From an uncultured Saprospiraceae bacterium (GTDB lineage Bacteria > Bacteroidota > Bacteroidia > Chitinophagales > Saprospiraceae), in the NCBI GenBank assembly GCA_937959275.1, contig CALGLU010000052.1:81695-145694 (forward strand): a DNA stretch of 64,000 nt. The letters are read 5' to 3'. This document shows, piece after piece, positions 44,962-53,986 of this stretch (positions are counted from its first letter, which is position 1; every line of letters begins with the position of its first letter). Under the pieces are notes generated by a model. The model saw nothing but the letters and a program-made list of their open reading frames with translations, was not told the origin of the DNA and ran no database searches. The position numbers and the translations under genes were made by a program.

Positions 44962-46092
44962 ATGAATGTAAACGGCAAACCTTACCGCACCATTTGGTTA
45001 AAAGATGGTGACTTAAAAACTGTCCAGATCATCGATCAGCGCCACCTGCCACATCAATTTGTCATTGAGAATATAACAACAGTAGCGCAGATGGCAACTG
45101 CTATTAAAGATATGCACGTGAGAGGAGCGGGCTTGATTGGCGCTGCTGCTGGCTTTGGTATGTATCTCGCAATGATCGAAGCAGCAGTAAACTCAATGAG
45201 TCAAGATATCGATGCCTTTCTCCAAAAAGCTGGCGAAATACTCAAGGCAACCCGACCCACCGCGGTCAATCTAGAATGGGCAGTCAATCGTCAATTAAAA
45301 GGACTACTCTCTGAAAAAATAGTAAACAATAAGATTGATGTCGCCTACCAAACTGCGCTCAATATTGCTGATGAAGATGCAGCTCATTGCAAACAAATCG
45401 GCAATTATGGTTTATCGATCATACAAGATGCGTACGAATTAAAAAAGCAACAGCCAGTCAATATCCTCACGCACTGCAACGCCGGTTGGCTCGCCTTTGT
45501 GGATTATGGATCTGCCACAGCTCCTCTATATGCAGCTCACGACCAAGGTATTAAGATCCACGTCTGGGTTGACGAAACACGACCGCGCAACCAAGGCGCA
45601 AGACTCACGGCTTGGGAGCTTGGTCAGCATGGCATCCCTCACACCGTAATCACTGACAATGCCGGCGGCCATTTGATGCAGCATGGCCTTGTGGATATGG
45701 TCATAACAGGCACTGATAGAACGACCTCATCTGGAGATGTTTGTAATAAGATCGGTACATATCTAAAAGCACTCGCAGCACACGATAACCAAATTCCTTT
45801 CTACGTTGCACTCCCCTCTTCTAGTTTTGACTGGCAAATGAAAGATGGCCTAAGCTCAATCCCGATTGAAGAGCGCAATCAAGATGAGGTCCGTACGATC
45901 CAAGGCTTGAATAACAATGAAATCAAACAAGTCCTCTTGACACCCGAATTCAGTCCAGCGGCTAACTATGCCTTTGATGTCACACCCGCGCGCTTAGTGA
46001 CTCAGCTCATCACAGAACGCGGAATTTGTGCTGCAGATGAGGAGTCGATTCGACTGCTATTTCCTGATCGGGTGGCGACATCAGACTCATAA
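44962..46092 (+). CDS. mtnA: methylthioribose-1-phosphate isomerase
   Basis: 376 residues. Converts 5-methylthioribose-1-phosphate to 5-methylthioribulose-1-phosphate in methionine salvage. It has the eIF2B-alpha-like fold motifs MHVRGAGLIGAAAGFGMYLA, TRPTAVNLEWAVNR, NILTHCNAGWLAFVDYG with the catalytic Cys, VDETRPRNQGARLTAWEL and TGTDRTTSSGDVCNKIGTY with the catalytic Asp. Other salvage genes are not adjacent. The 5' untranslated region is AT-rich with no clear promoter. The 3' gap holds the low-complexity repeat at 46209-46360. Confidence 0.95.
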   Translation: MNVNGKPYRTIWLKDGDLKTVQIIDQRHLPHQFVIENITTVAQMATAIKDMHVRGAGLIGAAAGFGMYLAMIEAAVNSMSQDIDAFLQKAGEILKATRPTAVNLEWAVNRQLKGLLSEKIVNNKIDVAYQTALNIADEDAAHCKQIGNYGLSIIQDAYELKKQQPVNILTHCNAGWLAFVDYGSATAPLYAAHDQGIKIHVWVDETRPRNQGARLTAWELGQHGIPHTVITDNAGGHLMQHGLVDMVITGTDRTTSSGDVCNKIGTYLKALAAHDNQIPFYVALPSSSFDWQMKDGLSSIPIEERNQDEVRTIQGLNNNEIKQVLLTPEFSPAANYAFDVTPARLVTQLITERGICAADEESIRLLFPDRVATSDS

Positions 46093-46208
46093 GTCATGTG
46101 TTTTTCCGCAGAGCGGGACAGGAATTGTTCGAGACACATAAGGAACAGATTCATGTTGTTGGTGGCAACATCAACAATGGCGGGCTTTTTATATTTATTC
46201 GTCCAACT

Positions 46209-46360
46209 TATGTCCCTTTTGTGTTTCATCTTATGTGCCTTATGTGTTTCATCTTATGTGCCTTTTGTGTTCCTCCTTATGTGTCTTATGTGTTTCCTCT
46301 TTAAGTGCCCTATGTGCTCCTCCTTATATGTGTTAAGTGCTTCCTCTTTAAGTACCTTAT
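46209..46360. repeat. degenerate tandem repeat 'cttatgtg(cc/tt)'
   Basis: The 326-base gap 46093-46418 carries about a dozen diverged copies of a CTTATGTGCC/TTCCTC-type unit of ~12-22 bp. Two overlapping open frames (46096-46422 and 46098-46304) are produced by the repeat and encode low-complexity Cys/Ser/Leu text, so they are not called. Confidence 0.65.
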
Positions 46361-46418
46361 CTACACTCCCAATCTATTTCAACTTATGTCATTATATTAG
46401 TGCTTACAATATGCTATT

Positions 46419-47738
46419 ATGAAAAAACTAGCTCTGCATTGGCAGATTTTGATTGGAATGGTCTTAGGCGTGCTATTTGGGTTCTTAATGGCGTATACAA
46501 GCTGGGGACCAGGTTTTACGAGAGATTGGATTAAGCCGATCGGGACTATCTTCATCAATTTATTAAAACTTATAGCCATCCCATTGATCATTGGCTCTTT
46601 AATCAAAGGCATCTCTGATCTAAAGGATATTTCAAAGTTCTCTCAAATTGGAGGTCGCACAATTCTCATTTACATCTGTACTACAGTTGTCGCAGTGTGT
46701 ATAGGCCTATTGGTTGTCAATATTATTCAACCTGGGAATAGTGTTTCTCAAGAAACCTTGACGGAATTGAGCTCAGCATTTGCAGATGAAGGGAAAGCTA
46801 GGGTCGAAACAGCCTTAAGTCAGAAGGAACAAGGCCCGATGCAATTTCTAGTCGACATGGTACCTGAAAACATATTTGGGGCGGCCTCAAGTAATGGTAA
46901 TATGCTACAAGTCATCTTTTTCACAATCTTCTTTGCGATTGGTTTGTTGTTAATTGATCCGTCAAAAAGCGCACCAGTGAAAGCCTTTTTTGATGGCTTT
47001 AATGACATCATTTTAAAAATGGTCGATCTCATTATGATCATTGCACCTTATGCAGTTTTTGCCCTGTTAGCTTCTCTGGTCGTGGATACTCAAAATCCAG
47101 ATTTATTTAAAGCCCTTAGCTTTTATGCCCTATCGGTCGTATTAGGCTTGCTTCTCATGATCGGTTTCTATTTATTAATTATGATGCTCTATGTCAAGAA
47201 ATCCCCGATTTGGTTTTTGAAAGGCATCAGTCCAGCGCAGCTACTTGCCTTTTCTACGAGTTCGAGTGCCGCGACGCTTCCGGTAACCATGGAGCGTGTC
47301 GAAGAACACCTTGGCGTTGAAAAAGAAGTAACGAGTTTTGTTTGCCCTGTAGGAGCGACAATCAATATGGATGGGACTAGCTTGTATCAAGCAGTGGCGG
47401 CAGTATTTATAGCACAGGCATTAGCGTTTGATTTGTCCTTTGGAGATCAATTGACAATCATCGTAACTGCTACCTTAGCATCGATTGGCAGTGCAGCAGT
47501 ACCGGGAGCTGGCATGATCATGTTAGTTATTGTTTTAGAATCTATTGGATTGCCAACAGAAAAGTTAGAAATTGGGCTCGCATTAATCTTTGCTGTTGAC
47601 AGACCTCTAGATATGTGTCGGACAGTCGTGAACATTACAGGTGATGCGACTGTTGCGATGTTAGTTGGGAAGAGTGTTGGGAAATTGGGTGAGCCGAATG
47701 TGAAGAATTGGGATGATCGGTTGGAGGAGGTTTTGTAG
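46419..47738 (+). CDS. dicarboxylate/amino acid:cation symporter (DAACS family)
   Basis: 439 residues with 8 or more hydrophobic segments and the glutamate-transporter hairpins. The TSSSAATLPVTMERVEEHLGV segment is the serine-rich re-entrant loop; INMDGTSLYQAVAAVFIAQ contains the NMDGT motif, and DRPLDMCRTVVNITGDATVAML has the Asp/Arg substrate and cation sites. It imports dicarboxylates or acidic/neutral amino acids with Na+ or H+. The first 15 residues are short and start directly with a helix, as in GltP. Transcribed alone; a 7-bp repeat begins at its stop codon. Confidence 0.93.
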   Translation: MKKLALHWQILIGMVLGVLFGFLMAYTSWGPGFTRDWIKPIGTIFINLLKLIAIPLIIGSLIKGISDLKDISKFSQIGGRTILIYICTTVVAVCIGLLVVNIIQPGNSVSQETLTELSSAFADEGKARVETALSQKEQGPMQFLVDMVPENIFGAASSNGNMLQVIFFTIFFAIGLLLIDPSKSAPVKAFFDGFNDIILKMVDLIMIIAPYAVFALLASLVVDTQNPDLFKALSFYALSVVLGLLLMIGFYLLIMMLYVKKSPIWFLKGISPAQLLAFSTSSSAATLPVTMERVEEHLGVEKEVTSFVCPVGATINMDGTSLYQAVAAVFIAQALAFDLSFGDQLTIIVTATLASIGSAAVPGAGMIMLVIVLESIGLPTEKLEIGLALIFAVDRPLDMCRTVVNITGDATVAMLVGKSVGKLGEPNVKNWDDRLEEVL

Positions 47739-47765
47739 GGAGTTGGGAAGTGGGAAGTGGGAGTT
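47738..47765. repeat. heptamer repeat (GGGAAGT/GGGAGTT)x4
   Basis: Four 7-bp units GGGAGTT, GGGAAGT, GGGAAGT, GGGAGTT run from 47738 to 47765. The first base is the last base of the symporter TAG stop. It is the shortest of the heptamer tracts in this window. Confidence 0.75.
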
Positions 47766-47797
47766 GGTTAATAAGAAAATAATAAATGTAGAATATA

Positions 47798-48319
47798 ATG
47801 CAAATTTTAGGAATAGGGTCAAGGGTCAAGCATCCTGCATATGGAGACGGTGTCATCATCGAAGTTGACAGAGCAGCCTATCGCGTTTCGTTTATCTTAT
47901 ATGGGATAAAGCATGTCGGTAAGGAATATGAAACTTGGGAAATTATTGAAGCAATTGAGCATTCAGAGCGAGCGAATTTTGATGAAGCTGAGCAGTCTTT
48001 GATGAAAATACTGGAGCATTATTCTGACTTGAGTCATGTTGTAGATTTAGGAGACAAGTGGGATGATGGGACGATGGTGTTACAACCTGCTGATAGCTCA
48101 TTGAAGTCCAAAGAAATACCAATTGATACATTCTTTCATAAAATCGTGATGGTCCGTGATCGCCTTCGCGTGATGGAGCAACGAATCAATAGCAGTAAAT
48201 TAACTGATGAAGAAAAGGTGAATTTGCAGCAATACATCACACGTATTTATGGCAGTTTAACAACGTTTAACGTATTATTTAAATATAAAGAAGATCACTT
48301 TACAGGAGATAAGAAATGA
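47798..48319 (+). CDS. conserved hypothetical with CarD/UvrD-Tudor-like N-terminus
   Basis: 173-residue soluble protein. Residues 1-50 (GIGSRVKHPAYGDGVIIEVDRAAYRVSF) resemble the small Tudor-like barrel found in UvrD-type C-termini and CarD proteins ('G-RVKH--YG-G-I'). The rest is helical and unassigned. Its ATG is at 47798 and its TGA overlaps the next gene's ATG by four bases (ATGA), so the two are coupled. Binding to nucleic acid or RNA polymerase would be a guess. Confidence 0.7.
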   Translation: MQILGIGSRVKHPAYGDGVIIEVDRAAYRVSFILYGIKHVGKEYETWEIIEAIEHSERANFDEAEQSLMKILEHYSDLSHVVDLGDKWDDGTMVLQPADSSLKSKEIPIDTFFHKIVMVRDRLRVMEQRINSSKLTDEEKVNLQQYITRIYGSLTTFNVLFKYKEDHFTGDKK

Positions 48320-49623
48320 CAAAAACGACATATGGGTTCCTATTAGGAATGATACTTCTTTTCTCAATGCAAGCTTGCATAGAAGCGGATCATGAATTTT
48401 CGAAATTAGCGCCGGGTATTTGGCGGGCGGAGTTGACCTTGGAGGGAGGCAAGATTTTGCGCGATGCAGATGATGAATCTCCCATTATGGACAATAAGGT
48501 TTTACTGCCCTTCAATTTTGAAGTTATCTATGCCACGCCTGATTCTTTTTATATCGAATTGCATAATGGTGAAGAGCGCATTCAAGTAACTGATATTCTC
48601 TATGGCAGGGATATGGCTGTAGCCAAAGATACTGTAGTGATCAATTTTCCAGTATTTGACACCTACATCAAAGCCATCTTTGTTGAGAATGTGATGGAAG
48701 GACAATTTGTCGTGAATTATCGAGAGAATTATAGTATTCCATTTGTTGCTTACCACGGGCAAGGACATCGGTTTGTAGATGATGGAACAGCTCCAAGGAT
48801 GGATCTGAGTGGTAGATGGAAAACAACATTTGAACTCAATACAGAAGGAGCGTTTCCAGCCATAGGAGATTTTGATCAAGACGGCAATCAACTCTTGGGG
48901 ACCTTTTTAACAGAGACAGGAGACTATCGGTACTTGGACGGTCATGTTCGTGACAATAAATTTGCGCTGAGTTGTTTTGATGGCTCACACGCCTTTCTGT
49001 TTGATGGCAAGATTATGCCAGACAAGAGTTTGTTGGGGACTTTTTATTCAGGTACACATTACAAAGTACTCTTTGAAGCATCGAAAGATGAGGAGTATAC
49101 ATTAGCAAGTCCATTTGATTTGACACAAGCCGTAAATCCCTCTGAACCATTGTCATTTAGTTTTCCAAATGTAGATGGTCAGCAAATCAGTCTATTAGAT
49201 GAGGTATATACAGACAAAGTCAAACTCATTAAAATCATGGGCACCTGGTGTCCAAATTGCAAAGACGAAACGATCTTTCTCAAAAAATATTTAGCTGAAC
49301 ATCCTTCTGATCAATTAGAAGTTATTGCACTTTCATTTGAAAAGTATAAACAAATAGAAAAGGCGATGTCGGCAATTCGTAAATTTAAGACCAACTTTGA
49401 AGTCCCTTATGAAGTCTTATACGCAGGCTTGTCAGACAAAGAGGAAGCTTCAAAACAAATGCCTCAAATCACGAAGATAAAGTCCTTCCCCACACTACTT
49501 TTTGTAGACAAGACAAATAGAATTCGGAATATACATACTGGGTTTTCGGGACCTGCAACGAGTGAATATGCGACTTTTGAAGATCAGTTTGAATCTATTG
49601 TCAACACATTACTTTTGGAATAA
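48316..49623 (+). CDS. TlpA-like thioredoxin-fold lipoprotein
   Basis: 435 residues with a lipoprotein signal (LFSMQACIEA, Cys21). Residues 22-270 form a beta-rich domain of unknown type. The C-terminal ~150 residues are a TlpA/ResA thioredoxin domain with IMGTWCPNCKDETIFLKKYL (CxxC) and a cis-Pro-like IKSFPTLLFVD. It would keep periplasmic thiols reduced, as in cytochrome c maturation, or act on imported peptides. It overlaps the upstream gene by four bases. Confidence 0.88.
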   Translation: MTKTTYGFLLGMILLFSMQACIEADHEFSKLAPGIWRAELTLEGGKILRDADDESPIMDNKVLLPFNFEVIYATPDSFYIELHNGEERIQVTDILYGRDMAVAKDTVVINFPVFDTYIKAIFVENVMEGQFVVNYRENYSIPFVAYHGQGHRFVDDGTAPRMDLSGRWKTTFELNTEGAFPAIGDFDQDGNQLLGTFLTETGDYRYLDGHVRDNKFALSCFDGSHAFLFDGKIMPDKSLLGTFYSGTHYKVLFEASKDEEYTLASPFDLTQAVNPSEPLSFSFPNVDGQQISLLDEVYTDKVKLIKIMGTWCPNCKDETIFLKKYLAEHPSDQLEVIALSFEKYKQIEKAMSAIRKFKTNFEVPYEVLYAGLSDKEEASKQMPQITKIKSFPTLLFVDKTNRIRNIHTGFSGPATSEYATFEDQFESIVNTLLLE

Positions 49624-49692
49624 GTTGTCTACTTTAAAACTTGTAATCAATTCAAATGCTGACTATTTATTATCATCTTAAACCTTCTTAAA

Positions 49693-50205
49693 ATGATAGG
49701 GCTGCTCAGAGGGACTGTAAAATTAAAAGCTTACCAAAAATCATGGAAAAGAGAATTTGAAAAAACAAAACAAGAAATTTTAGCATTAATTGAAGGTAAA
49801 GATGTAATCATTGAGCATATAGGATCGACTTCAATTCAAGCTATTCATTCAAAACCTATCATCGATGTTGCCATTGGCATAAAGACAAAAGAAACACTTA
49901 TTGAAGTCATAGAAATTCTAGCTAATCATCAATTTGATGACAGAGGTGATAGATCAACAAGCGGTGGATATTTATTTGTAAAATATACTGCACCTGAGAC
50001 TGTTAATCATCATATCCATCTTCTTCTAATAACTGATATTCAGTGGATCAATTATCTTGATTTTAGAGATAAATTAAAATCCGATGATGCATTAGCGAAA
50101 GCGTACGAAAAGCTAAAAATTGATTTATCCCTAAAGTATAAAACGGAAAGAGCTAAATACACAAAAGGGAAGGAATCATTTATTCAATGTGTATTGAATA
50201 AATAA
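49693..50205 (+). CDS. GrpB family protein (nucleotidyltransferase-fold)
   Basis: 170 residues. GrpB-type protein of the nucleotidyltransferase superfamily, opening IGLLRGTVKLKAYQKSW. The hallmark IEHIGSTSIQAIHSKPIIDVAIGI holds the Gly-Ser pair and the acidic pair expected for metal binding. Some relatives are fused to CoaE; here the domain is alone. The exact substrate is not known for the family. Not linked to its neighbours. Confidence 0.88.
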   Translation: MIGLLRGTVKLKAYQKSWKREFEKTKQEILALIEGKDVIIEHIGSTSIQAIHSKPIIDVAIGIKTKETLIEVIEILANHQFDDRGDRSTSGGYLFVKYTAPETVNHHIHLLLITDIQWINYLDFRDKLKSDDALAKAYEKLKIDLSLKYKTERAKYTKGKESFIQCVLNK

Positions 50206-50254
50206 ATGCAGGTTGGTTTTATTTGTTCAAAATAGTATTGATTGTGTAAATTGA

Positions 50255-50959
50255 TTAGGAATCACCAGGAGTAATAATTTCAAAATCAAACTGCAGGGCG
50301 AATTGATTTTTTAATTCAACTTTGACCTTGTCAAGATCAATCTCTGTGTTCAATTCCGCTTGCATAGAGGTGACAGTCTTCGTATCATCAGCAATCCCGC
50401 AAGGGACTATATGTTGAAAATGACTTAAATCAGTATTGACATTCAGTGCCAAACCATGTAAAGATACCCAACGACTTAGGTGGACTCCAATCGCACAAAT
50501 CTTACGCTCAATAGCCACCTCGTGCTCAATCCAAACACCTGTAAAGCCTTCAATTCGCTTCCCCTTAATACCCATTGATCCTAACACTTGTATGACGACC
50601 TCCTCTAGCAAGCGCACATACTTATGGACATCTGTAAAAAACTGCTCTAAGTCAAAAATGGGATAGACTGTCAACTGGCCTGGCCCATGATAGGTAATAT
50701 CCCCTCCCCGATTAATTTTAAAATATTCGAAGTCAGGACTAGACTCGACGTCAATTAATAGATGCTCTATCGATCCACTTTTTCCTAAGGTATACACAGG
50801 ATTATGTTCGCAAAACAGCAGATAGCTCGGCGGCACCTCATCGCCAGCCCGCTTCGTTTTGATGATCCCTTGCTGCAATGTTGACTGATAGTCCCAAGCC
50901 TCTTTGTAGGAGATACGTCCTAGATCTTGAACAATAACTTTGGGGAGCTGATGGGACAT
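50255..50959 (-). CDS. lipB: lipoyl(octanoyl) transferase
   Basis: 234 residues. Transfers octanoyl from acyl carrier protein to the lipoyl domains of 2-oxoacid dehydrogenases and the glycine cleavage system. The signature RGGDITYHGPGQLTVYPIFDL, the GVHLSRWVSLHGLALNV block with the conserved His-Gly, and IVPCGIADDTKTVTSM with the catalytic Cys are all visible. It ends about 50 bases from the GrpB gene and is convergent with it. Confidence 0.95.
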   Translation of the reverse strand: MSHQLPKVIVQDLGRISYKEAWDYQSTLQQGIIKTKRAGDEVPPSYLLFCEHNPVYTLGKSGSIEHLLIDVESSPDFEYFKINRGGDITYHGPGQLTVYPIFDLEQFFTDVHKYVRLLEEVVIQVLGSMGIKGKRIEGFTGVWIEHEVAIERKICAIGVHLSRWVSLHGLALNVNTDLSHFQHIVPCGIADDTKTVTSMQAELNTEIDLDKVKVELKNQFALQFDFEIITPGDS

Positions 50960-51074
50960 TTAAATGAAAATCAAAATTATAAAGGGGAATGATTATCTTA
51001 TAAGTCGACAGTCCATGGTCGATGGTCCATAGATAAAGTATCAGGACAATTGTCTATCGACTATACTCTATCGA

Positions 51075-52145
51075 CTAACCAGCTACCAGTTCCTCTACCC
51101 TCACAATCCAGCCTCTCGTATCCTCTATCTGCCCTCGTCTCAACTTTGCGATATAGTCTTTGGCCCAAGGTGCAATTTTAAATGAATCTACGTCGATTGG
51201 ATAGTCTTGGCCTTTGTAGCCAATATTTTTAACAGGGGAAACCACAGCTGCAGTACCAGTGCCAAACACTTCTTTTAAAAGTCCATCTTTATGCGCTTGT
51301 ACCACCTCGTCTATTGATATTTGTCGTTCTTCGACTGTATAGCCTTCATCCTTCAAAATATGAATGATTGAATCTCTCGTTATACCTTGTAAGATCGCTC
51401 CATTAAAGGCAGGTGTTACGATGGTATTTCCGATGACGAAGAAAATATTCATGGTGCCGACTTCCTGGATGTATTTGAATTCCTTTCCATCCAACCACAA
51501 GACCTGATCATAGCCCTCTTCTTTAGCTTTTTTTGCAGGATAGATAGATGCTGCATAATTTCCAGCAGTCTTAGCGTCACCTACACCGCCCGGCGCAGCT
51601 CTTACATGTTCTGTATCTGCCTTTAAATTCACTGGTTTATCATAGTACGGACCAACAGGCAATGTCAATATAACGAGCTTGTATGTTTCTGATGCAGCTA
51701 CTCCAATAAACTCATCAGTGGCAAACATGAATGGTCTAACATATAAAGCACTGCCTGCCTTAGAAGGAATCCAATCTTTCTCCAAGCCGACCAAGGTGGT
51801 CAGCGCTTCGTGAAATAGTGAAGCAGGTACTTCAGGCATACACATTCTGTAGGCAGACCGATTCAATCGATCAATATGCATATCCGGCCTCAGCAGTAAT
51901 GGAGTGCCATCATCCGCAATGGATACTTTCATACCTTCAAAAATAGACTGAGCATAATGCAGGGTAAGATTACCTGGGTGAATGCAAAAATCTACGACAG
52001 GACCTATATTTAGATTTGTCCACTCGCCATTGATGTAATCTGCTGTGAACATGTGGTCCGTAAAAACTCGTCCAAATGGTGTATTGTCTAAATCTATATT
52101 TTGAAGATTTGAAACTGGAACTCGATCTATCGAAATTGTATGCAT
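51075..52145 (-). CDS. ilvE: branched-chain amino acid aminotransferase
   Basis: 356 residues. PLP-dependent last step of Val, Leu and Ile synthesis and first step of their breakdown. Fold type IV motifs include FGRVFTDHMFTADY, LHYAQSIFEGMK, MHIDRLNRSAYRM, GVGDAKTAGNYAASI with the PLP-binding Lys, and EVFGTGTAAVVSPV. Transcribed alone. The intergenic strip between it and lipB (50960-51074) has weak GTCCATGGTCGATGGTCC palindromes. Confidence 0.95.
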   Translation of the reverse strand: MHTISIDRVPVSNLQNIDLDNTPFGRVFTDHMFTADYINGEWTNLNIGPVVDFCIHPGNLTLHYAQSIFEGMKVSIADDGTPLLLRPDMHIDRLNRSAYRMCMPEVPASLFHEALTTLVGLEKDWIPSKAGSALYVRPFMFATDEFIGVAASETYKLVILTLPVGPYYDKPVNLKADTEHVRAAPGGVGDAKTAGNYAASIYPAKKAKEEGYDQVLWLDGKEFKYIQEVGTMNIFFVIGNTIVTPAFNGAILQGITRDSIIHILKDEGYTVEERQISIDEVVQAHKDGLLKEVFGTGTAAVVSPVKNIGYKGQDYPIDVDSFKIAPWAKDYIAKLRRGQIEDTRGWIVRVEELVAG

Positions 52146-52235
52146 AGTAAATGGTTTTAATACGTTATTTTAGCAAAAGAATAGAGATCAATGTTTGACT
52201 CCTATTCCTTATTCATGTAAAACTCGAAATTTCTA

Positions 52236-52658
52236 GTGTTAGATCAAATTAAAATCCAATATTATTCCATTCCTGAGTCCACAGATATTGAGATGGAAAA
52301 CGCACAGGCAACGACTTTCGTTGTGCTTAAGGACAAAGATTGGTCAGAAGACAATCAAAATCTGCTTAACAAGATGCTTAAAGCGATTAAACTAGAGGAT
52401 CATGAGGTCCAGCTTATTCCTTTAAGTCAAGAGCAAAATTTTTCATTATCTAGCTTACCGTCTACTGATGCTAAGACAACGATCCTTATTTTCGGACTCA
52501 CTCCTACTGATATTCAACTTAATATCCGAGCGACTAAATATCAATTAACCGGATTAGAATGCGCAACATTGATTTTCTCTGATAGTCTATCAACGCTCAT
52601 AGAGAACCCAGCATTAAAAAAGCCTCTATGGCAATCACTTCAAGCTGCTTACCAATGA
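52236..52658 (+). CDS. conserved hypothetical overlapping rdgB
   Basis: 140 residues from a GTG start at 52236, the first usable codon. The stop TGA overlaps the ATG of rdgB (ATGA, 52655-52658). The end of the sequence, 'ECATLIFSDSLSTLIENPALKKPLWQSLQAAY' with the 'TTILIFGLTPTDIQL' strand before it, is faintly like the psi-subunit/clamp-loader HolD-type fold found before rdgB in some Bacteroidetes, but I cannot support it with motifs. No catalytic residues are visible. The coupling to rdgB suggests nucleotide or replication hygiene. Confidence 0.65.
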   Translation: MLDQIKIQYYSIPESTDIEMENAQATTFVVLKDKDWSEDNQNLLNKMLKAIKLEDHEVQLIPLSQEQNFSLSSLPSTDAKTTILIFGLTPTDIQLNIRATKYQLTGLECATLIFSDSLSTLIENPALKKPLWQSLQAAYQ

Positions 52659-53233
52659 AACTCATTTTTGCAACAGGTAACGCTCATAAATTAGAGGAAG
52701 TCCAGGCTGTTATCCCTTCAGCATTTTCTGTACTGAGCTTGAAAGATTTGGAGTTCGAGTATGACATTCCCGAGACTGGAGATACCCTTGAGGACAATGC
52801 TCTCATAAAAGCACGGTTTATCCACCAGAAATATGGCGACAATGTGTTTGCTGAAGATACAGGATTGGAAATTACTGCCTTGGATGGTTTACCTGGCGTC
52901 ATCACAGCTCGATATGCTGGCCCACAACGAGACCACAACAACAATATGGCTAAGGTGCTACACGAGCTTTCATCCCATGAAGACAGATCTGCACAGTTTC
53001 GCGCTGTCATTGCACTGATTTACGAAAACACCGAATATCTTTTCGAAGGTATCTTAACAGGGACGATGAGTGTTATAAAAAAGGGAGATCAAGGTTTTGG
53101 TTATGATCCTATTTTCATTCCTACTGGCTATGACAAAACAGCAGCCGAATTAGGACCTGCTGTTAAGAATCAAATTAGTCATCGTGTAAGAGCGCTTGCA
53201 AAGATGGTCGCTTTTCTGAACGACCTCAAGTAA
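52655..53233 (+). CDS. rdgB: RdgB/HAM1 XTP/dITP diphosphatase
   Basis: 192 residues from the ATG at 52655 (an earlier in-frame start at 52628 lies inside the upstream gene and is not used). It removes deaminated purine nucleoside triphosphates (ITP, dITP, XTP) to prevent mutation. Motifs: MKLIFATGNAHKLEEV, VFAEDTGLEITALDGLPGV, ITARYAGPQRD, GFGYDPIFIP and SHRVRALAKM. The overlapping upstream gene is co-translated. Confidence 0.95.
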   Translation: MKLIFATGNAHKLEEVQAVIPSAFSVLSLKDLEFEYDIPETGDTLEDNALIKARFIHQKYGDNVFAEDTGLEITALDGLPGVITARYAGPQRDHNNNMAKVLHELSSHEDRSAQFRAVIALIYENTEYLFEGILTGTMSVIKKGDQGFGYDPIFIPTGYDKTAAELGPAVKNQISHRVRALAKMVAFLNDLK

Positions 53234-53379
53234 CATTAAAAATTCCTAATGGATTCCTGCGCTGCTTTCTCTTTAGTGACCATAGGGCGCGTCCAGTGCA
53301 AGAAGCACAAGTTGGCAGTATACAACACTAAGTATTGGCATTCTATCTATTTTGATTAATTTTAGAAATCAAAAATGGC

Positions 53380-53766
53380 ATGACTTTTCAACTTCATTTA
53401 GTGATTCCTATAACAATCTCAGCATTAGCTTTAGGTCTCATATTCTTAAATAGAAGAAAATTATTTACTGCGAAAAAACGAATATGGTTTTGGAGAAGCT
53501 TAACCGTATTTTTATTATCCTATTTTCTAATTATAGGCGTAGTAAGCTATATAGACATTTCAGCAGATTTAGCATTGCAGGCATTCGACTTAAATGGGGA
53601 TGGTCATTTTAGCGCAGATGAACAAACGCCTAAACAAAAGGAGGCGATGCATAAAGTGATCGCTGACAATGCTAGAAATTTTTCATTTATTACTGGATTT
53701 ATTCTTTCAGCTATTATTACATTTTTCGTCTTTATGGTAAGAAAGATTTATCAATTCATCACATAA
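53380..53766 (+). CDS. small membrane protein with an EF-hand loop
   Basis: 128 residues. Three hydrophobic segments (IPITISALALGLIFL; RSLTVFLLSYFLIIGVVSY; SFITGFILSAIITFFVFMV) flank a periplasmic loop with a canonical 12-residue EF-hand sequence starting at DLNGDGHFSADE. Possible Ca2+ sensor or channel accessory. I recognise no family. Transcribed alone. Confidence 0.75.
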   Translation: MTFQLHLVIPITISALALGLIFLNRRKLFTAKKRIWFWRSLTVFLLSYFLIIGVVSYIDISADLALQAFDLNGDGHFSADEQTPKQKEAMHKVIADNARNFSFITGFILSAIITFFVFMVRKIYQFIT

Positions 53767-53986
53767 CATTTCGAAGAATGAAGCTTGCACAACTTCATTC
53801 GCTTAATATTTTTTTTCTATATTTAGAAATCTAACCATTTTGAACGAATAAAATCTAAGCCCTTCCTTTAGATATTCATAGAAGAAAGTTATGTGGTGGC
53901 ACGTTGTATAATCTGACGTAAACTAAGTTTATTCCCATTAAGCATTTATAATTTTTATCTTTTTCAAACTCTTATAAATCTACTAT

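Noticed and set aside
46096..46422. Two overlapping open frames rich in Cys, Ser and Leu
   Set aside because: They come from the CTTATGTG repeat and lack a protein-like pattern.
52236..52658. Assignment of the gene before rdgB as DNA polymerase III psi subunit
   Set aside because: Only a faint resemblance of the C-terminal segment; not enough to name it.
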